A stretch of 9,341 nt of DNA, from assembly GCA_026193675.1 (NCBI GenBank), contig JAPHSO010000378.1:1-9341 (forward strand). Reading direction: 5' to 3'. This document shows positions 7,667 to 9,341 of the stretch, one piece after another. The notes under the pieces are model-generated. The model had not been told where the DNA came from and did no database searches. It saw only the letters and a list, made by a program, of their open reading frames with translations. The translations under genes were made by a program, and so were the position numbers. The first letter of the stretch is position 1; each line of letters begins with the position of its first letter. Source of the stretch: Gammaproteobacteria bacterium (GTDB lineage Bacteria; Pseudomonadota; Gammaproteobacteria; Thiohalomonadales; Thiohalomonadaceae).

Positions 7667-7680
7667 TTTACAAGTGTAAA
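7667..7680. repeat. Inverted repeat TTTACA-AG-TGTAAA upstream of hldE
   Basis: This is a perfect 6-base inverted repeat with a 2-base centre, in the only sizeable gap of the window (140 bases between the zinc-finger gene and hldE), about 75 bases before the hldE start. On the minus strand a run of six T follows seven bases after the arm. It could be an operator for a dimeric regulator or a weak A+T-rich stem (5 pairs, 4-base loop). It is weak as a terminator, and a chance origin in A+T-rich DNA cannot be excluded. A TGTGA lies just beside it at 7661-7665, but no matching TCACA half is at CRP spacing. The remainder of the gap shows nothing I can name. Confidence 0.35.
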
Positions 7681-7733
7681 TGACCATTTTTGAACGTAGA
7701 GTTGGAGTTAATGAGGAGTGAGCCGGGCAGTTA

Positions 7734-7925
7734 CTAATCGGTTAGTTGGTATTCAGCGCCACAATAGGGGCACTTCGCCTCTCCGCTTTTCTCAATATCA
7801 AGAAAGACACGTGGGTGGGCATCCCATTTAGAGTCCTGCGGCATCGGGCAATGTAATGGTAGGTCAGAGCGACGCACCTGAAAATGTGTCTTCACCTGAT
7901 TCTCTTTTGCTTGTGCCTGACTCAT
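7734..7925 (-). CDS. Small CHCC-type zinc-finger protein (zf-CHCC, NDUFS6-like)
   Basis: This 63-residue protein has the zinc ligands Cys26 (LHCP), His37 (DAHPRVFLDI), Cys52 and Cys55 (KCPYCGAEYQL). That is the CHCC pattern of the bacterial proteins related to the mitochondrial complex I subunit NDUFS6. The biochemical role in bacteria is not established; it probably binds zinc in the cytoplasm. The N-terminal 20 residues are polar and not conserved-looking. The gene begins 2 bases after the ilvE stop and has the best Shine-Dalgarno of the window inside the end of ilvE, so translation is probably coupled. I recall ilvE followed by such a gene and then an LPS heptosyltransferase as a recurrent order in gammaproteobacteria, which supports it being real despite its size. 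Confidence 0.88.
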   Translation of the reverse strand: MSQAQAKENQVKTHFQVRRSDLPLHCPMPQDSKWDAHPRVFLDIEKSGEAKCPYCGAEYQLTD

Positions 7926-7927
7926 GG

Positions 7928-8857
7928 TTAGCCTCCGTTGGTGTGGCTCAGCCAGTCGGGATGATTATCACGGCGACCATGTACCTGATCGAAATACATC
8001 GACTGTAACTTTTCTGTAATTGGACCACGTTTACCTTCACCAATCTGACGATTGTCCACTTCACGGATCGGCGTCACTTCAGCCGCAGTACCTGTGAAGA
8101 ATGCCTCATCGGCAATATAGACCTCGTCACGAGTGATACGCTTTTCGCGAACCTCAATACCGAGCTCTTTGGCAAACTGGAAGATGGTGTTGCGGGTGAT
8201 CCCATCAAGTGCAGAGGTAAGGTCTGGCGTAAAGATGATCCCATCACGAATGATAAAGATGTTCTCACCACTACCTTCGGTCACATAACCTTCGTTATCA
8301 AGCAGCATCGCCTCATCGTAACCGCCGCCGATCGCCTCTTGCAGCGCCAGCATTGAATTCATGTAGTTGCCGTTGGCCTTGGCCTTACACATGGTGATGT
8401 TGACATGGTGACGGGTATAGGAAGAGGTGCGAATACGAATCCCCTTCTCCAGACCTTCAGCGCCGAGGTAGGCACCCCAGTGCCACGCTGCAACCATCAC
8501 GTGAACCTTCAGGTTATCGGCACGCAGCCCCATCCCCTCAGAGCCGTAGAAACACATTGGACGGATATAGGCGGAGTCTAGATTGTTCTGCGCCACCGCA
8601 TCAAGCTGAGCCTGATTGATGGTCTCTTTATCAAACGGCATCGGCATCTGCAGAATATGGGCAGAGCGGAATAGACGATCGGTGTGGTCCTGCAGGCGGA
8701 AAATCGCCGCCCCCTTATCGGTCTTGTAGGCGCGTACGCCCTCAAAAACACCCATACCGTAGTGCAGGGTGTGGGTCAGCACGTGGGTCTTCGCCTCACG
8801 CCAGGGAACCATCTCACCATCAAGCCAAATAACGCCGTCTTGATCGTCCATCGTCAT
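7928..8857 (-). CDS. ilvE: Branched-chain amino acid aminotransferase (IlvE, class IV)
   Basis: This PLP enzyme makes the last step of valine, leucine and isoleucine synthesis, exchanging the amino group with glutamate in the cytoplasm. The 309-residue length matches the E. coli enzyme. IWLDGEMVPWREAKTHVLTHTLHYGMGVFEGVRAY (10-44) is the class IV N-terminus. The PLP-binding lysine is Lys160 in KAKANGNYMNS, the cofactor-contacting Glu194 is in EGSGENIF, and LDGITRNTI (217-225) and FFTGTAAEVTPI (253-264) are further IlvE signatures. I choose the first ATG (8855-8857) over the Met at codon 3 because a GGAG lies 8 bases before it. D-amino-acid transaminase or aminodeoxychorismate lyase, the other class IV enzymes, fit less well. 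The gene starts 3 bases after glnE, placing a glutamate-consuming biosynthetic gene with a nitrogen-control gene. Confidence 0.95.
   Translation of the reverse strand: MTMDDQDGVIWLDGEMVPWREAKTHVLTHTLHYGMGVFEGVRAYKTDKGAAIFRLQDHTDRLFRSAHILQMPMPFDKETINQAQLDAVAQNNLDSAYIRPMCFYGSEGMGLRADNLKVHVMVAAWHWGAYLGAEGLEKGIRIRTSSYTRHHVNITMCKAKANGNYMNSMLALQEAIGGGYDEAMLLDNEGYVTEGSGENIFIIRDGIIFTPDLTSALDGITRNTIFQFAKELGIEVREKRITRDEVYIADEAFFTGTAAEVTPIREVDNRQIGEGKRGPITEKLQSMYFDQVHGRRDNHPDWLSHTNGG
7932..7936 (-). promoter_or_regulatory. Ribosome binding site GGAGG for the zinc-finger gene
   Basis: A perfect GGAGG on the minus strand lies 6 bases before the ATG at 7923-7925, within the last codons of ilvE. It supports the chosen start of this very small gene and its translation in the wake of ilvE. 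Confidence 0.75.
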
Positions 8858-8860
8858 TGT

Positions 8861-9341
8861 CTATTCTCCAACTCTCATCAGACGCTGCCAAACCTGGATA
8901 ACGCCCTCTCGTAATTCATTAAACTGTTCACCACTCACTACCGCCGGCTGCTGTTGCAGGCTCAAACGGTGTGCACAGGCACGATATTGTCGATAGGCAT
9001 CGGCCAGAAGCTCTGCCTCGTCACTGCTGATAATTTCACACTGCGACATCGTCTCCAGCAGGCGAATATTGTCGCTCCACTTGAGAAGTTCTGGATAGGT
9101 ATAAGCCCACCCTAGAACACCGTATTGCACCATAAATTCGATGTCAGCGATACCGCCTCTATCCTGTTTTAGGTCAAATTTGTCACTCTTTCCGCCCCCT
9201 TCACCCTTGGAAAGTGAGTTACGCATCTTTTCACGCATATCGACCACTTCCGCCAGTAACTTTTCATGATCACGCTGCTGACCAAGAATCTCGGCACGGA
9301 TCTCATCAAACTGGCGATGCAGATCTTCATCTCCAGCCACA
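8861..9341 (-). CDS. glnE: Bifunctional glutamine synthetase adenylyltransferase/deadenylase (GlnE), C-terminal fragment
   Basis: About 160 C-terminal residues are visible and the frame stays open to the window edge; the full protein in E. coli is about 946 residues. The core motif FDLKQDRGGIADIEFMVQYGVL (starting about visible residue 55) followed by LLKWSDNIRLLE is diagnostic for the C-terminal part of the second nucleotidyltransferase half and its adjoining helical domain. The preceding part is rich in charged helices. GlnE adds and removes AMP on glutamine synthetase under the control of PII, tuning ammonium assimilation; the C-terminal half carries the adenylylating activity. A GTG at the window edge reads as an in-frame start, but it is only an internal valine codon. 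The TAG stop at 8861-8863 is 3 bases before the ilvE start. Confidence 0.93.
   Translation of the reverse strand, partial: VAGDEDLHRQFDEIRAEILGQQRDHEKLLAEVVDMREKMRNSLSKGEGGGKSDKFDLKQDRGGIADIEFMVQYGVLGWAYTYPELLKWSDNIRLLETMSQCEIISSDEAELLADAYRQYRACAHRLSLQQQPAVVSGEQFNELREGVIQVWQRLMRVGE
8866..8869 (-). promoter_or_regulatory. Ribosome binding site GGAG for ilvE
   Basis: GGAG on the minus strand lies 8 bases before the ilvE ATG and within the final codons of glnE. It favours the upstream of two nearby in-frame ATG codons and suggests coupled translation with glnE. Confidence 0.6.

Noticed and set aside
7667..7680. Intrinsic terminator after the zinc-finger gene
   Set aside because: The stem is short and A+T-only apart from one G:C pair, and the T run on the minus strand starts seven bases after it, so it would be very weak.
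7661..7682. CRP-type site beginning with TGTGA
   Set aside because: The second half-site TCACA is not found at the required 6-base spacing.

Overview
The window reads as ordinary chromosome of a Gram-negative gammaproteobacterium with moderate G+C. The evidence is a bifunctional HldE, a WaaF-type heptosyltransferase II, the C-terminal end of GlnE, and the glnE–ilvE–small zinc-finger protein–LPS-gene order. I recall that order from gammaproteobacteria, including sulfur-oxidising lineages, but I cannot fix the genus from sequence alone. Coding is very dense. No stretch over 300 bases lacks a gene, and I saw no RNA gene, CRISPR array, insertion sequence or attachment site.

Right part (9341 down to 7734, minus strand): the 3' end of glnE (glutamine synthetase adenylyltransferase), then ilvE (branched-chain aminotransferase), then a 63-residue CHCC zinc-finger protein. 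The gaps are 3 and 2 bases. The Shine-Dalgarno of each downstream gene lies inside the end of the preceding gene, so translation is probably coupled. A 140-base gap (7594-7733) follows. It is the largest non-coding stretch and carries a perfect TTTACA-AG-TGTAAA inverted repeat.

Central and left part (7593 down to 492, minus strand): a tight run of seven genes, hldE – FkbM-type methyltransferase – FAD-dependent oxidoreductase – aldo/keto reductase – waaF – family 2 glycosyltransferase (WaaE/LgtF-like) – family 4 glycosyltransferase. HldE supplies ADP-activated heptose, WaaF attaches the second heptose of the LPS inner core, and the two other glycosyltransferases probably extend or decorate the core. 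The methyltransferase and the oxidoreductase/aldo-keto reductase pair sit between the heptose-activating and heptose-transferring genes. Their substrates cannot be read from the sequence.

Left edge (1-488, plus strand): the C-terminal part of a family 9 (heptosyltransferase-like) glycosyltransferase, convergent with the operon and separated from it by only 3 bases. The locus is therefore probably part of a larger LPS or surface-glycan cluster continuing to the left. waaA, hldD and gmhA/gmhB are not in the window, and waaC is absent unless the partial left-edge gene is it.

I did not find a convincing new biological system. The most interesting parts are the uncharacterised oxidoreductase pair and the A+T-rich methyltransferase inside the heptose operon.
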